A DNA stretch of 64,000 nt from Isoetes taiwanensis (taxonomy: Eukaryota; Streptophyta; Lycopodiopsida; Isoetales; Isoetaceae): NCBI GenBank assembly GCA_021234155.1, contig JAJEKV010000100.1, forward strand, positions 1,094,116 through 1,158,115, in the 5' to 3' direction. The first letter of the stretch is position 1, and every line of letters begins with the position of its first letter. The translations under genes and the position numbers were made by a program. Below, piece by piece: positions 1 to 13,215 of this stretch. The notes beneath the pieces are model-generated. The model was not told where the DNA came from. It did no database searches and worked only from the letters and a program-made list of their open reading frames with translations.

Positions 1-2870
1 TGATCCCTCACTCATGACAACTAGCAAGTTAAACAAGCCCGCCCATACGGGAAAGAATGTTGAGCCGGTGCAAAAGGATAAAATTTGGGGGCTGCGGTCC
101 TATGAATCTCTGTCTCAATCAGGAATAGCTGGAAATAGGGATATATTATGCGGTTTCGACAATTAGAAAAGGTTTGCTAGCAGATAAGAAACCACTCAGC
201 ATTGCATTGAAAGCTAAGCGAGATGAGAAAATGCCCACCGGTAATGGACACAAAGCGGGTAAGAGCTCGGTGAAGAAAAAGCATGTAAAGCCCGTTTTTT
301 TTGTAGCGAGAGGACTCTACCGGACGAGCCCTATCTCGTGGAACTGTTTCCCTTTGCCCATCCTTCTGCTATTATTAATCCTACTCAGCCTTTGGCTATT
401 TGTGCCCCCCTTTGTGACCCGAAAGATACTACGGTCCCAAATAAGATTTCTAAGTTCACGATCGGACCTCATAAGCTGACTACGCCGACCTTGAGAGCCC
501 GCCGTCTTCTCTGCGCCTCCTTACGTCTCGGGTATTTCATCCTCGAAGAGCTTAGCATTTCCCCTTGTTTTTGAGCTGCTAGAAGCGGAGCTTAAATTCA
601 ATCTCGAGGAAGAGCATAAGTTGGGAGAACAAAGCTACCTGAAAATTTGGAACAATTTAAGCGGTTCTATCCGTTTGGTGTGGCTTGGTTTATGAAGGTC
701 TCTATCTTTGATTGCGAGCCAGCTCTGCTAACCTCACGCGCGCCGAATGCGTTCAAGCGACCATGTGCGGGACACTTTCGTGAAGAGCTTCAAGATGTAT
801 CCTACGGAGGTGCTCAGCGGCGATGTTGTCCCCTTCGACCCGATTGCCGGTGATTGTTATTGTCCATCATTTACGTTTTGTGGCTTCCTAACTTATAAGT
901 GCACATTATTTCGGGAAAAAGATCCGTGGAACACGAAGCTGATTTGAAGGGCAAGAAATTTTGGATAATTTACGGTAACTTCTGATATATGTTGACTCAA
1001 TTGCTTTGTGGTGTTGTTGGAGGCTGGAGCGGCGGCTAGAGTTTGCTAAAGCCTCGCCCGGAGAAGAACAAAAGAGTGCTTAATGGAAATTTGTGGATAG
1101 AGAATATATTGAATTGAGCATTGATTGCAATGAAGTCATTGCTAACAACGTATCTGAGAGAGCCATTGTTAGAAGCTTCAACAGCACTGCGGCATCAACA
1201 TAAAGGCGTATGGATGTCCTCATAAAGGTCCTATTGAATCTTGCCACAACCTCGGCATGGAAGGTATTTTTCTTATCTTAGCTCATGAACATCAGCGGCG
1301 ATTTTCCACGACCATTTCTTTTGTAGGACTTCCACGAGATAGCTACCACAACTTTGAAGGTGAAGGAGCTAAAGACAAAAACAATTTATTTTTATGGAGG
1401 GCGGGCCTTGAGAAAATTAATGGAAGTAGCCAACAAATGGGTGAGCAAAAAATGCGTGATGAACATGGGGATTTTTCTGATAAGCCCACGAAGGACTTCT
1501 TCAACAAAACACGGTTAAGATACCTTGAGGCATGTCTAATGAGAGGTGTCTCAACTTCTTGATGAGATTTTGGAAGGAAAAACATACATTAAGGTGCAAT
1601 GGGATATCATGGCGAGGTTTGATTTCAAGCGGTAGCGCCATTGACATTAGAAGCTGACCTTCACCTTCATGCGGAAAGAGATTTTGTCATACGCTTCCGC
1701 GTTGCTTGAGAAAGAATACACTTTTTGGGAAGAATTGATGTCGATTTTCCTGCTTTCCGCGAACGGCCAGTTCTTGATATATCGATTCGGATCTGATGCG
1801 TGAAAGCCAATTACAATAAGGATCATGTTGTGGGTAATTTGCGGTTGCATTTTTAGAACCCATTAGATCGATTTTGAAACACGAAAGAGGCTATCAAAAT
1901 CAAAGAAAAAAAATGTTGTACATCTTTGTGACAAAGGAAGGGATTCCTACCTCCATTCTAGTATCTGAGAATGCAACTTTGGTGTTCATTGACATTAGAG
2001 GATTCTCTGCATTATGGACGTGCAAAAAATACATGGAACTCTTTACAAGAATATCCGACATGACATTTGCCGGTTTGCATGCTGGCCGAAAAAAGCGAGA
2101 TTCAATGCGGGTCCCATATCTCTGTAGGCACATATGACGAGCCAGGATGGGTGAACAAGAAAAGGGTGAAGGAATATCAGTATTACATCACCCATATGTG
2201 CATTAACTGAAGCGACTCCAGGGTCATTTCGATATTGCGAGCTGGAGCCGTTTCTGCCGGTGAGCATTGCACCAAAGAACACCCCTTTGCCACCAATGCG
2301 TCATTGGTAGCGAAAAGCGATGAGAAAATGAAGAAAAAATGGCAGACTTACTTCACGGGTAAACCCAGGTACAAGTTTGTCGGAATGGAAGGTGATCGCG
2401 TCTTTGAAGTGCGGTTTGAAGACATCATATGCTTACTACATAGTTGACAAGCTTGTGCCCAAGGATGGTTGTGTCCTTGATTTCTTCTCTTTGATGCTTG
2501 CTTCCGTGTCGCCTTAATGCGAGGAAAAGAAAAGTATTGCTTTTCGAAAGCCGAGGGGTAAAAGTATCTCCGATTCGAGGGCTTTCTTGGATAAGCTTCG
2601 AAAAATGGTTTGCGGTATTTGGGGAGAGCAGTTGAAGAGGAAAATTCGAGACACTATAAATGATCGACAAGATCAATTTAAACATTACCGGAAAGCAGAT
2701 ATATCTAAGATTGATGAAATCTTGGATCAAATGGATGAGAAAAGCTATGAGGAAAGGATGCGGGGAAGCGAAAAAGACTTACGGAGTCTTGAGAAAGGTA
2801 TTATTGCGCTAGAGCAGGTGTTTCAAAATTGGGGGCTTTAAACAAAAATTTGATGCCTACATGCCTTTCT
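1..2870 (+). pseudogene. decayed coding-like region, unrecognised
   Basis: Several short open stretches read on the plus strand in different frames, each with protein-like composition, broken by stops and shifts. The clearest is 2587-2841, 84 residues, charged and probably helical (many K, R, E, D), ending in a stop just before a non-coding stretch. Around 2456-2480 the frame reads GCVLDFFS, which recalls motif I of SAM-dependent methyltransferases, followed one frame away by LMRGKEK. A hydrophobic run near 350-410 appears only in one frame and is likely a shadow. I do not recognise the gene; it could be an old transposon ORF or a decayed host gene. Confidence 0.35.
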
Positions 2871-3811
2871 TGGCGGTAGTCGAGTTTCGAATCGTAGGCA
2901 TGGGCGTGGATCCCTGGATCAGAGGGTGAGCCATCGGTACACAAAGCATCGGAGTTTCAGCCAAGAAAAAGCTCTTCCATGCACCCGATATCACTGTCTT
3001 TGTCTTGAGTGGGCGCATCTTTCGAAAGCGGCGCTATGGATCTTGAGGCCCGAAGGACCCGGATCCTTTTATCAAGTCCTTACCCGAGGCCATGTCATGT
3101 AGACATCGGATATAACGAGGCTATCTTGAGATGGACCTGGTGAGAGGTTATACAAAGGGGCGAGGGAACATATATTTCTAGGATAGGCTTGAGATAGGTG
3201 TTGTACACGAGTCGATGTCGAAACCCGGATGGACTAATAAGCGCCCCTCGGCAAAGTAATGTACATTGCTATATTTGAGGAATATAACTTACAAGGCTTT
3301 GAAGTTTTCCACATCTTTCGGTTTTCTTATTGTTTGAGTTTTGTTTCTTGTCTAAACTTTCCTTGACTTCGATATTTGCTAGCACTTTCTTAGAATTATT
3401 GGCTTCTCTGAGACTTCTTCTAAATTAAAATTGAATCGGATGGGTAGCTAAATGACTCAAAATGTTAGCCCATAGCGATCCTCAGTATCACTTTGTTTTC
3501 TTTTCATCCATGTGTAGACCTTAACGGACTTGTCATATTATATCCATGGGCTAGCTAAGCAGCTTCAAATCTTCGCCGTCGCGATCCTGCTGAGTATTTT
3601 TACTCTTTCTTGTGGACTGCTCTTACTCACAAAGGAGCTTGGGATATCCTTATACATGTCAAAGTCGGATACTGGTTGTGACAAAAAAACAGCGAAAAAA
3701 ACGGCAACTTTTACTCTGTTGCAACCACTTACGGTGTTTTATAGACAACCAAGAACCTATTTCATGCTAAACGAGAATTCCGAAATTCTCTAATTAATTA
3801 ATTCGTGCTTT
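2871..3811. other. no gene seen
   Basis: Non-coding stretch. It becomes AT-rich after about 3290 and holds one short chance ORF. I see no repeat shared with the rest of the window. Confidence 0.5.
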
Positions 3812-3990
3812 AAAGTCGCAGAGAGATCTATAAATAGAACCGAAACTTCAATTGGACATATCTCCGCAACCAGAGCTCCAATTGAGGCGACCCTTCCCTC
3901 GTTGGAACCGACTCGGAGTCTAGTTTCCGAATGGGGTGGCACCTTTCGTACTTCATCTGTATGAGAGAGTAATGGCTGAAAAGGTGACAG
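3812..3990 (+). repeat. LTR-like direct repeat, left copy
   Basis: About 179 bp that recurs in the same orientation at 32416-32597 with only scattered substitutions. It contains CTATAAATAGAACC, a TATA-type motif, so it is probably the promoter part of an LTR. The two copies enclose the whole tandem Ty3 array and the minus-strand LINE, so they may be what is left of the LTRs of an older outer element. Confidence 0.7.
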
Positions 3991-4084
3991 AGTCAGATCG
4001 TGGAGATCTGAGAGGTCAGTTGGCCGTGGTATAAATATTTGACTTTGGAAGTCATACTAATACTAGACCTTAATTGCATTTTTG

Positions 4085-6200
4085 TTGTTCTAGGACATGT
4101 CGTGAGTCGACACGGCATTACAACGGACCCAGCCAAAATCAGCTGTGTCATCAGAGCATATCCACCTGCGAATATCAAGGACACACGTTCCTTTCTTGGC
4201 AAAGTCAACTTCTATGCCACCTTTATTCGAATTGGCGCATTTGCCGATCCAATTCACAAAGTATTTGGAAATCCATACACATGGACTTGGACATCGATGC
4301 AAATCAAGCTTTTAAAGAACTCAAAGTCAAGCTCACGAAGCCCGTGCTAGTACCACCTCAATGGGACAAACCATTTCATGTCCATGTTGATGTTTTGGGC
4401 TTTGCGATTGGGCTGTTCTAGCTCAGAGTATGCACCAAATCGGGACAAGCCCATCGGATCGCCCGTGAGAAAACTCAATCTATTTGGCGCAACTATTCGA
4501 CCCGCGGAAGGGAAGCCCTTGGCCTTATCTTTTGTGTACAAGCGCTTTCGACACTATCTTCTTGGTAGTCAAATTCGGCTTTTATGTGGATCATCAAGCT
4601 CTTCTATATTTAATCAATAAGCCAAACCCCGCGGGCGAATTGCTTTCGATGGATATTGATATTGCAAGAGTTTGCCCTTTTGACATTATTCAAAGCGGGA
4701 CAGCTCACCACGGTCCCGACTATCTTTCGCGCATACACCGCGGATGATCCCTCGGAAGGAGTTCACGATGCCCTTAGGATGCTCAATTGTTCTGGTCGCG
4801 CCCCGCCTCATTGGTACCCGCGACTATCAGCTTTCTCCTCGAGCACTCCGTCAAGTGACCACGCTCTCTCTCGGAAAAGACAACTTACGCATAAACAACA
4901 ATTCCCCAGCGAAGTCACGAGATTATCACGATGGTTGCTGGCCATCTCTATAAATGTGGCAAAGACAATGTGCTCAGGCGATGTGTTCTTCCTCCACGAA
5001 GTCCACGATCTAGTCAAACAAGCCCCACGAAGGACTTGGCGGTGGTCATTTCGGCGGAACAACACGGCAAAGGAAACTCCTCCTTCTTTGGGTATTCTTA
5101 TTACGCTTTTCAAAGATGCTCACAAATACACCTTGCGTGTGATGTTTGTCGAGGCTTAGTAGACCCGCGGCCCGTGGCGCTCTGCCGCTCACGCCAATAT
5201 ACGCCTCTCCCCTTTGCCAAATGGGGTATGGATTTTTGTTGGTCCCATGGACCCGCAATCAACACTAGGGCGCGCTACATTCTAGTCTTCACGGACTATG
5301 CAACCAAATGGGCTGGCGTGTGCTCTGCGACAACACGGTGCTAATGCGGCTAAGGTTCTCTACAAGAACATCATCGCGATTTGGATGTCCCTTAGAATTA
5401 GTTAGTGATCGTGGAGTTCATTTCATCAATCACACTATTCTTGAACTCACTAACTATCGCACATTCATCGCGGAAAAAGCCGCCTTACTATCCCGTGGTA
5501 ATGGCTTGGCTGAAAGCACAAACAAGGTGCTTATCCACATTACGAAGAAGATTTGTGATCCTACAAGAAAAGATTGGCAAGATAAGTTACCTCTGGTTTT
5601 ATGGGCTTACAATACAACATACAAAGTACAACTGGTCAAACACCTTTTCGACTTGTGTATGGCCAAGAGGCTCTTATGCCTTTTGAGTTCATTTTACCCT
5701 CACTCAAATTTCGGTTAACAGAGAACATAATCCATCGGCTGACTTTGCAAGAGCGAGTTTATCAAGCTGGAACAATTTGGATGAACTTGAAGAGATGCTT
5801 TTCTTAGACTTCAACAAGGCAAACAACTACAAAAACAATGGCATGACAAACACATCAAAAACAAAACTTTTCAAATTGGCGACTTAGTTCTTCTTTCACG
5901 ACTCGAGATATCAACAACATCTGGCAAACTCAAGCTCGGATTTTGGGACCATACAAAATTTCGAGATACCACATCACGGGTTTTACAATTACAAGAATTG
6001 AATGGCACTCCATTTCCTACATTAGTCAATGGATTTCGACTCAAGAAATTTCAAACCCTATTCTGCGGCATCCTTAGCTCAAGAACAAAATTTACAACAA
6101 GATACCACTTGTACAAATTTATGAGAAACACTTTTCTATTATGTACAAAAATTGCGAAGGCTACAATTATTTGTGGGATTTTTCACCCGAGCAGGTCCTA
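4085..6200 (+). pseudogene. Ty3 pol remnant, copy A: RT end, RNase H, integrase
   Basis: Order is RT thumb (LGHVVSRHG near 4096, then SFLGKVNFYATFIR), RNase H (a DHQALLYLINK stretch near 4590-4620 and PDYLSRIHRG near 4720), integrase zinc finger (H residues in the EVHDLVKQ region, then CDVCRG near 5140), and integrase core with its three acidic positions in FTDYATKW context, in VSDRGVHF near 5404 and in GLAES near 5503. The reading frame changes many times through small indels, so no intact protein is possible as written. Integrase-core-before-3' ORF order and the lack of a chromodomain point to a non-chromovirus Ty3/gypsy (Tat/Athila-like or a seed-free-plant lineage). Confidence 0.85.
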
Positions 6201-6884
6201 AACTAAACAAAAATTGGGAAAACCCTATCATGCTGCTAAGCCCTTTACTGCGGGGGGCACTCCCTTTCGGAGGATGCGGAAGCCCCCGGTGCGACCACTC
6301 GGTGAGCGATCACCTCGGGCGTCGAGTTTATCTCGGGTTGGTTGGCGGTGCCTCCAACCAAGGATCCATAGGGATCGGCGATTCCCACGAGCGCATACGG
6401 TCGGCGTCGTCCATCTTGCATGTAATCGGTCGCGGAAGCTCACCCGGACCCATTTGTTATCGAGTTCTCCATCTTCCGCGAATTTTGGTTCTTCTCGGCG
6501 AACCCAACTTCCAATTTATGGCGAATACCAACCCTAGCGGTTTGTTCACGAAAGGTCACCTCACGGATATTTAGTAATCATTCCCCCCGATATTTTTTGT
6601 ACGCAAACTTTTCGACTCCTCTTTTTAATATTACGACATTTTGCCGGTGATTAATACCGTCCGCCATTAAAGTTTTATTCTCCGCCGGGGAACTCTCCGC
6701 ATCTTGGTGCGAGAAACGTCTCTTGAGATTCTCAATCGTCCGATCTTTCGACCGCGTGTCTCCCCCGACTCAAAAAAAAAAAAAAAAAAAAAAAAAAACC
6801 CTTCCCAACCGTCACTTCCACTCCTCACTTTTCACTCATACTCCACTCCGTCCTTGGGACCGTTACTCGTGACCTCGACCTTCA
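6201..6884 (+). other. non-coding spacer of copy A with A27 run
   Basis: Spacer between the integrase end and the 3' coding region. It holds a poly(A) run of 27 at 6772-6798. The same place has 5 A in copy B (17158-17162) and 34 A in copy C (25461-25494). Confidence 0.75.
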
Positions 6885-9800
6885 AGATGGCTTCTACCTC
6901 CAAGAACTCAACACTCAGCCTTGTTGCACCAATGGATCAGCGCAATTCGAAAATATCAAGTTCGTTTCTTCATCGCACCGGCTCCCACATCGGCATCACC
7001 TATAACCTCTGGTGAGTTAGGATTGTTTCATTTTTCAGCGAGGAACTCCGGCTCCCAACAAGAACAAATTACGACAATTTGTGGCTAACACAGTGAAGGC
7101 GAGGAAGATGGATATGCCTCCCAAGTCGATGGAAACCCTATACTCCTAAACCCTCAAACCATAGCCTCTGCCTTTTCTCTACCCAATCCGCCCAATGCCT
7201 TGTCTTACCTTGACATTGGTAAATATGATATTTCAAATTCTGCTCTATTCCTTATAATCTTTGCACAAACCAAGGCTGTCCACCTTTCCAAAGCAACATG
7301 ATGCCTTTACCAAGTTTCTTTGGAGAAATTTTTGGGTTACTCCATGAAGAATACCTCTATTAGCGATGTTTTCTACCATCGTACTATATCCTCACCAACA
7401 CCTTTGAAACAATCAATTGGACTCAACTCTTGTATCGGAGATTTCAGCGGGAACTTGCGGACTTCGAGAAAAATCCTAACTCTTCCTCGGTGCCCCATGG
7501 GGCCCACTTCGGGCTTTCATTAATCATCGGACCCCATGGCGCCATCATGCCCCCTTCTCCACCAAGCCAACATCGACCTTATTGATGCTTTGAAAGGTCT
7601 TCAACCAAACTCTCCTCCTTTCGGCACCATCAATCTCGTCGACCAACTCGGGCGAAATATTTCACAACCACCGTCTCCACCTCACGTAAATTCCAATTCT
7701 CTAAAACCTATTCCTTCTGTTGATAACCAACCACGGAACAACCACCCGGTTAACCTTGTGCAACAATTCCACTTTCGGACTCAGCGGACACCGGCAAAAA
7801 CAACGGGCTGACACAACAAAACTCCCATTGATCTCACAGTACTCACAAGGACACTCACGGCAATGACCAAGGATCTATAAACAAGGGTGGCGGATCAAAG
7901 CCATCCCATCCACCTCCTCACACCGTGGATACCTCTGATGAAGGCTGTCCTCGGTGCCTTGATGCCCTCGTGATCATCACCGAACTTCATAGCGACCACC
8001 GAGGGCACGCGACGAGTCCGTGGACCAACTCAAGCGAAGTCATCACGAAGGCGATTTGGTATTTGTGAGGCCGAGAGAAGAAGCCTTGCACAATCAATTC
8101 ATGATCCATCGAGAAACCCTTCATCAATCCCGGCAAATTGTCAAGGAACTCAAGGAGTCCCTCAAACAAAAGCGACACCAAGTACGATCTTGAGACACGC
8201 TACAACAATCTGGTCGTCACGAATAATGCTACTCTGACCGAGAAACGGCACGCCGATGCGACCAACTTGATACTTGAGTCCAAGGTCACGACTTTCGAAA
8301 CCACCTTGCGGAATAAGGATGCTCACATCGCATCTCTCCAAGGCAAGTTTAGACCAGCTCCGCGGCAACCTGCAGCTGCGGATGCTCTTGAAATAGCTGC
8401 ACTCAAAGCGGACTTGCAAGCCACTCGGGCTTCAAGCTCCTCGATTCCCAACTTCTCAGAACAAGTCAGGCACCTCACCGCCAAAGTCCGCGGGCTTTGC
8501 GGACCGGTCTCTCCAGAGCAACAAGATATCATTGCGGATTACAAGACCTGCGGCTTTCCAGATAGGCGGCGGGCCGGCGGATGATGGCGGAGAAGAAAAA
8601 GCGGAACAAACCTATCGACTTGCATACGCTATTCCCTGGACTATCGAAAACCCGGCCGGTTACCATGACTATGTGCAAGCAAGGAAAAACACTTTTCTTT
8701 TATTACGCTTGAGAAACAAGGGTGATACCACAAGTCCACGGCTGTGGCTGATATCGAGCGACAATGGCCCTTCGTAATACGTCCATGAGCGAGGCACACT
8801 TTGTGCTCGTCAATTTTGATATCCTACGGGTTGCGGATCTCGACCATTTTGGCTCTCGGCACCATAGCCCCCGGCTTATGTCATGCGACTTCTACGGCAC
8901 ATGTTACTTTCGGGCTCATCACGGATAAGCGCGCGAGAACTTTAAAGGAGATACACGTTGGGCGGGTTCTTTTGACCAAGAAGAACAAGTACCTCAAGAC
9001 ACAAAATTTACGCAAAGCTGTTACCTCGAGAATACATGCCTCTTCTGAGAAAAGAAGTGGAGCTATGGCTAGGCTGAACAGCGCGCTCGCCGGACACTAT
9101 ACAACTCGAACAAGAACTTGACCTTACCGCAGTTGTTCTTACAACATTATGCTTCCTTACCGGTCGCACTGCGGGCTGAAGCGAGCGTCCTCACGATGAG
9201 TGGGACCGTACGTGACGGCACATGTACATTCCGGTGCATGGGAGGCGATTACAAAAGCTACTACGAGAAGATATTATTGGAATTCCAAGAGCAGGATGCG
9301 GGATGGCCGGCACCAACCCCAAACACCAGAGTACACTAGCAAGCTTTGGATGCCCACCTCGATCAAGGTCAATTCCCGGCATGGAGACAAAATTACGGAC
9401 TCTTTGAAGTCAAAAGAACATGCGATTGGACACCCCGGCAATTCTGCGGCCGGACAAGCGTTGGGACCGCGCTTCATCATGACGCCAAATGGCGTGAGGA
9501 TGAAACTTTGGACAACACCAACAAGCTGGATATACATGCCCAATGCGTGTTAGGTGGAAGGCGCCGAATGCAATTTACGGTCTTGTAACCTTCCTTGCCA
9601 AGGCCAAAACTTGGTGATCCATACGTATTTCGGCAAGCGAGTGCAATGCGGCACTCATGACCATACTCGGTATCGCGAGAAGCAAGTGCGGATCCATTTT
9701 GCAACCCCAATGCAAATCTTTGGAAAGTTCGGGTTGGACCTTGTCTTATACATGGAGATCACAAATCTTCCATCGAGATCCGCCCTTATTGGAGAACATG

Positions 9801-9985
9801 ATTTACGAAGGCTTTCTCATAGGAGCAGTAAGAATGTTTGGCATCGAGGGACTCAAGCAAATCGGAAAAGAGGCGAACAACACTTTCGGTGAATCTGATG
9901 GTGAGCCTCCCTCATCTCTATGTTCAAGATCGAGGAAAGAGGAGCGAGGATTCCCACCCCGGAATTCATGCCCCTTTTCTAGCCA
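6885..9985 (+). pseudogene. 3' extra coding region of the Ty3 family, copy A
   Basis: About 3 kb between integrase and polypurine tract that is too long and too protein-like to be plain spacer. It starts at an ATG (MASTSKNSTLS, conserved in all three copies). The middle (8138-8584) stays open for 148 residues and reads as a charged coiled coil (KRHADATNLILESK, then TLRNKDAHIASLQGK, then ALEIAALKADLQATR). The C-terminal part holds KWREDETLDNTNKLDIHAQ-like sequence near 9490-9550. Frames are broken by small indels. The family is unknown to me; extra 3' ORFs are known in Athila (envelope-like) and Tat elements, but I see no clear signal peptide or membrane segment. Confidence 0.6.
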
Positions 9986-9995
9986 ATAAGTGTAG

Positions 9996-10008
9996 TTTGG
10001 TAGGGGAG
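9996..10008 (+). other. polypurine tract, copy A
   Basis: TTTGGTAGGGGAG directly precedes the LTR start TGTTA. It is the plus-strand primer site of the retroelement and recurs at 28698-28710; copy B has a shortened form (TTTGGTAGAG) ending at 20396. Confidence 0.8.
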
Positions 10009-10590
10009 TGTTAATACATGCACAGCGGAGACACACGAGGTCTATACTCTTTGCATGAGGCGAGGGCCCCCCAGCCCACGGTGTCCAAGAAGAGGGATTA
10101 CGGTGGTCAAAGCTCCTCCAAAGCGAGAAGACCCAAAGGTAGGACCCGCGGCGGGCCACTACTTGTCTGTTGCGCCGCGGACGGCTCAATTCTGTTCGAG
10201 TGCCCAAGTAGTGGAGCAGCGTTGTCATGATGAGGATCAGATTCAGGCCGTAGGCCACTCAGGTGTTCCTATATATTGTAGCATTTTTGCTCCTTCAAAA
10301 AGAGGGTTGAGTGTTCTTTTTGTGTCACTCTGAGCGGACATCTTTGGTGCTTTGTTATGCGCTCTTTTGAGCCTTCATTGTACACTTGTTTTGATCAATG
10401 GATTGCCGTGTTCTCCACAAGTGTCTTGTGTGTTTCATTGTGTATTGCCATTCTTTGTTTTATCGAGTTTTTCTTGTTCTTTCCTCGTTAGCAAAAATCG
10501 GCGTGACAAGAGTGTCGGGATTTGCCCTGCCGGACTTCCGCGGATCTCCGCGGAGATCGTCCCTCGAGCGATCAGAGCGGACCCCAAACC
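10009..10590 (+). repeat. Ty3 family LTR 1 (shared by copies A and B)
   Basis: Starts TGTTA right after the polypurine tract and ends at ACCCCAAAC, two bases before a primer binding site. Its full match is at 28711-29303 and a truncated one at 20397-20685. It contains CTATATATTG near 10270, a likely TATA region. Length is about 580 bp. Confidence 0.85.
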
Positions 10591-10592
10591 TT

Positions 10593-10610
10593 TGGCGCTG
10601 TTGTTGCGGG
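10593..10610 (+). other. primer binding site, tRNA-Asp-like
   Basis: TGGCGCTGTTGTTGCGGG follows the LTR end by about two bases. It resembles TGGCGCCGTTGCCGGGG, the site complementary to the 3' end of tRNA-Asp that Athila-type elements use, with a few mismatches. Confidence 0.6.
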
Positions 10611-10712
10611 CTCGCCGAAGGCTGTATTGATACCATGTTCAATCCCTTCTTTACTCCGGCGATATTCAACACGGATGGAGTCAAGGCGCCATCGCCATGA
10701 GCTAGCTTGGCG

Positions 10713-12410
10713 CCTCAGCGAATATGTCCACATACACACTCACGGTTCGATTGTCTCTTCTCGGTAATGCGAGGCGCAATCTGTTCCACCTACACCCGCG
10801 ACAACTTTCGGACCGACCTCCCTGTGGAAGGTAAGCCATTATTCCGTTCCTGTTAGCCACATCATGCGGAGAGGTGCAACCGCGACCCCCTTTGAATTTA
10901 CTCCATAGGAATCCCCAACTCAAGATCGCCGGAACCCACGCCAATTTTCTGCGGAACATCGCAAAATGTTTTCTCTATTGGTAATCTTTCTTTAGGAACC
11001 CGGTACCACCGCTTCCACCTTTGTCAATTCCCCTACCGTTACGTTCCCTTAAGCTTTGTTCCCCCCCGCATTTGTTCATGCACTGTCACAACCTTTGTTC
11101 CCACTACAATTTGCTTGATTACCTCTTTTTACTAATCTCACACAACCTATGCGGTTCGGTACCCTATCGGCAACCAACACCTCTTGTCTTTTCTTTTCCA
11201 CAAATGCAAACACCCATTCATCGCCGACTCCTACACATGCTTTAAAACTCCCATATCCACTCTTTGGAAATGATAAAGGTAAACACATAGACCCGAGTGC
11301 TCGGGGCTCACATGGATGAATTTGAGTCACTTGCGGATCTCAATGGTCACTCAGATCCAAAACTAAAATTCCACATCTTTTCGGCGACCTGCGTGGAGCA
11401 CCCACGAATGGTGATGGCAAACAAAAGCCCTTTGGAAACAAGATTGGATACACATGAAGACCTCTTTTCTTTCCCATTCACGGCACCCTTGCGGATGATC
11501 AACAAGCTATTTGAGCGACCTCAACACACTCAAAGCGAGAACCGAGGAGAAATGCGAGAGACTTTCTTGAGCCCATTGCGGATCTTAGTCAACAAGTTGA
11601 AGGAATTTCCAACCCAAAGCCAAATTCTAGTGTGGTTTCTTCAAGGCTTACCCTCTCACATCGATTTATGGTAGTATTTGCCCCAAGACATTACAAGAAG
11701 CCATTGAATTAGTCAATCACTCTGTTCATGTTTCCTCACAGCGGTGATCAAGCCCGCGATACTCCCATTTCCCTCGGCTACACCCGCGGCGCACCTCATT
11801 TGCCTCCACGGCGGTTCCCCAAAATAACATTTGGTGTACTATTTGCGATTTTTCGGGACATCGGCGAATGAGTGTAACTCTGTGGATAGCATGATCCATT
11901 GCAAGCGGCGCAACATGCGAGAACCACACCAGCGAAGAATGTACAAATCCACGACCAAATCCGTATCGACAGCGTCTTGTTCACCAAGTCGCGAAGGTAC
12001 CCGCGCCAAACTCAACCACGGAACCGGGACGCGATACGACAACAACAACAACCCGGCAACAGCGGCAACCACAGCGTGGACCTCCTCGTTCCACTTTTGA
12101 TCCAAGCAAGTCCCAATGTTTCAAGCTGTGACCAATGGGGTCATCGGTCTGCGGGTGTCCTCAACTTCCTCAAGTTCAAATACAAATTCACGGCACCAAT
12201 CAAACCACGGCGGTCGTCTTACACCTTTTCAAGTATGGGAAGCCAAGGGAAGGCAAGGCCGCGCCCGATTATCAAGCGGCCACCCCGGCCACCACAACAA
12301 CAACCACGCCAGCGACAAACAACTCAAAAACAATTGGATGATCAACTCCAAGAAGAAATTTACCATGCAATCAACACCAGCCTTGAATCCTCCAAGCTGG
12401 ATTGAGGTTC
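10713..12410 (+). pseudogene. Ty3 gag, copy B
   Basis: Capsid/nucleocapsid region. A likely start is the ATG at 10722 (MSTYTLTVRLSLLG). The stretch 11297-11674 is open for 125 residues and ends with a typical gag pattern, FPTQSQILVWFLQGLPSH. A CCHC zinc knuckle is visible near 11833-11880: CTICDFSGH in one frame and ANEC in the next, giving C-x2-C-x4-H-x4-C if one small indel is allowed. A Q/N-rich region follows to 12410. Role: packaging of element RNA into particles. Broken by shifts, so not functional as written. Confidence 0.7.
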
Positions 12411-12879
12411 TCCCTCATTCCCCCGCCATAAGCACCGTGCACCAAGTTTTTGCGGCCGATTACGTACCGGTGAGCCATCAACCAAATCTGTTCATTTTGC
12501 ACCCAATGCGGATCAACTACTTCCTCATGTTCAACCTAAACGCGCAAAAGTTTGCTTCAACTCATCGAGCGTGCGGAAGGTAAGGCACTCAAGTCTGTCA
12601 ATGCTACCACCACGATCGGGAGCCCGCGACCACGAATGCCACGACATCGCAGCACCACCACCACTCAACATTGCTGCTGAAGTCGACCTCCTCAACAAGG
12701 TAGCGACATCTATTCTTTGAGCAACAACAACCCGCGGATCCACCACAACTACACGCAATCCCTCACGAACTTCAGCAAGAACTTGCTAAAATCAAAATTC
12801 CTCTCGACCTTACGACTATCCTACAACTATGTCGGCCTCTGAGCACATTTTACAAAACACGTATTACACATTAATCGAT

Positions 12880-13215
12880 TCGCCACATCAACACCCCGGT
12901 GCATGCACCGCGTGGGCCAAAAGCTGTTCACCATGTTGGATCGATGGTGGCGGTAGCGGTCAATCTTATTACGGATAATCTCGGGCGACAATTGGGCATA
13001 AAGGGGCTCCATCGCCCTTATGACATCAAGCTTGCGAATGGCCATATCAGCGACCACAAGGAGTTACACAACCAATACCGGTCAATATTGGAGATCTACA
13101 ATTTACCATGGAATTGATTGTTTTGGAAGCGGGGAGGAAGATCGGGAGATTATGAAATGTTAGTAGGGCGACCCTTTTTGAGACAAGCTAAAAGCATTCA
13201 CTCTTGGGCCGCAGA
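12880..13215 (+). pseudogene. Ty3 aspartic protease, copy B
   Basis: Matches the better-preserved copy C protease (21198-21510). Visible pieces are VNLITDNLGRQLGIKGLH near 12960-13010 and, in another frame, YEMLVGRPFL near 13151-13180. Retroviral-type pepsin-fold protease that would cut the polyprotein. Frames are broken. Confidence 0.6.

Larger units (their letters stand above)
4085..10590 (+). mobile_element. Ty3/gypsy copy A, 5'-truncated
   Basis: Homology to copies B and C starts abruptly at about 4085, inside the end of the reverse transcriptase domain, and then continues through RNase H, integrase, the 3' coding region, the polypurine tract and the LTR at 10009-10590. The 5' LTR, gag, protease and most of RT are missing. 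The LTR at its 3' end is also the 5' LTR of copy B. The sequence directly left of the break is unrelated to the element. Confidence 0.85.

Noticed and set aside
338-479. membrane protein from a Leu-rich run
   Set aside because: The hydrophobic run exists in only one frame; the neighbouring frame over the same bases has more normal composition.
7012-7040. tiny intron in the 3' coding region (GGTGAGT ... TTTTTCAG)
   Set aside because: It would be about 25 bp, too short for a plant spliceosomal intron, and the donor context varies between copies.
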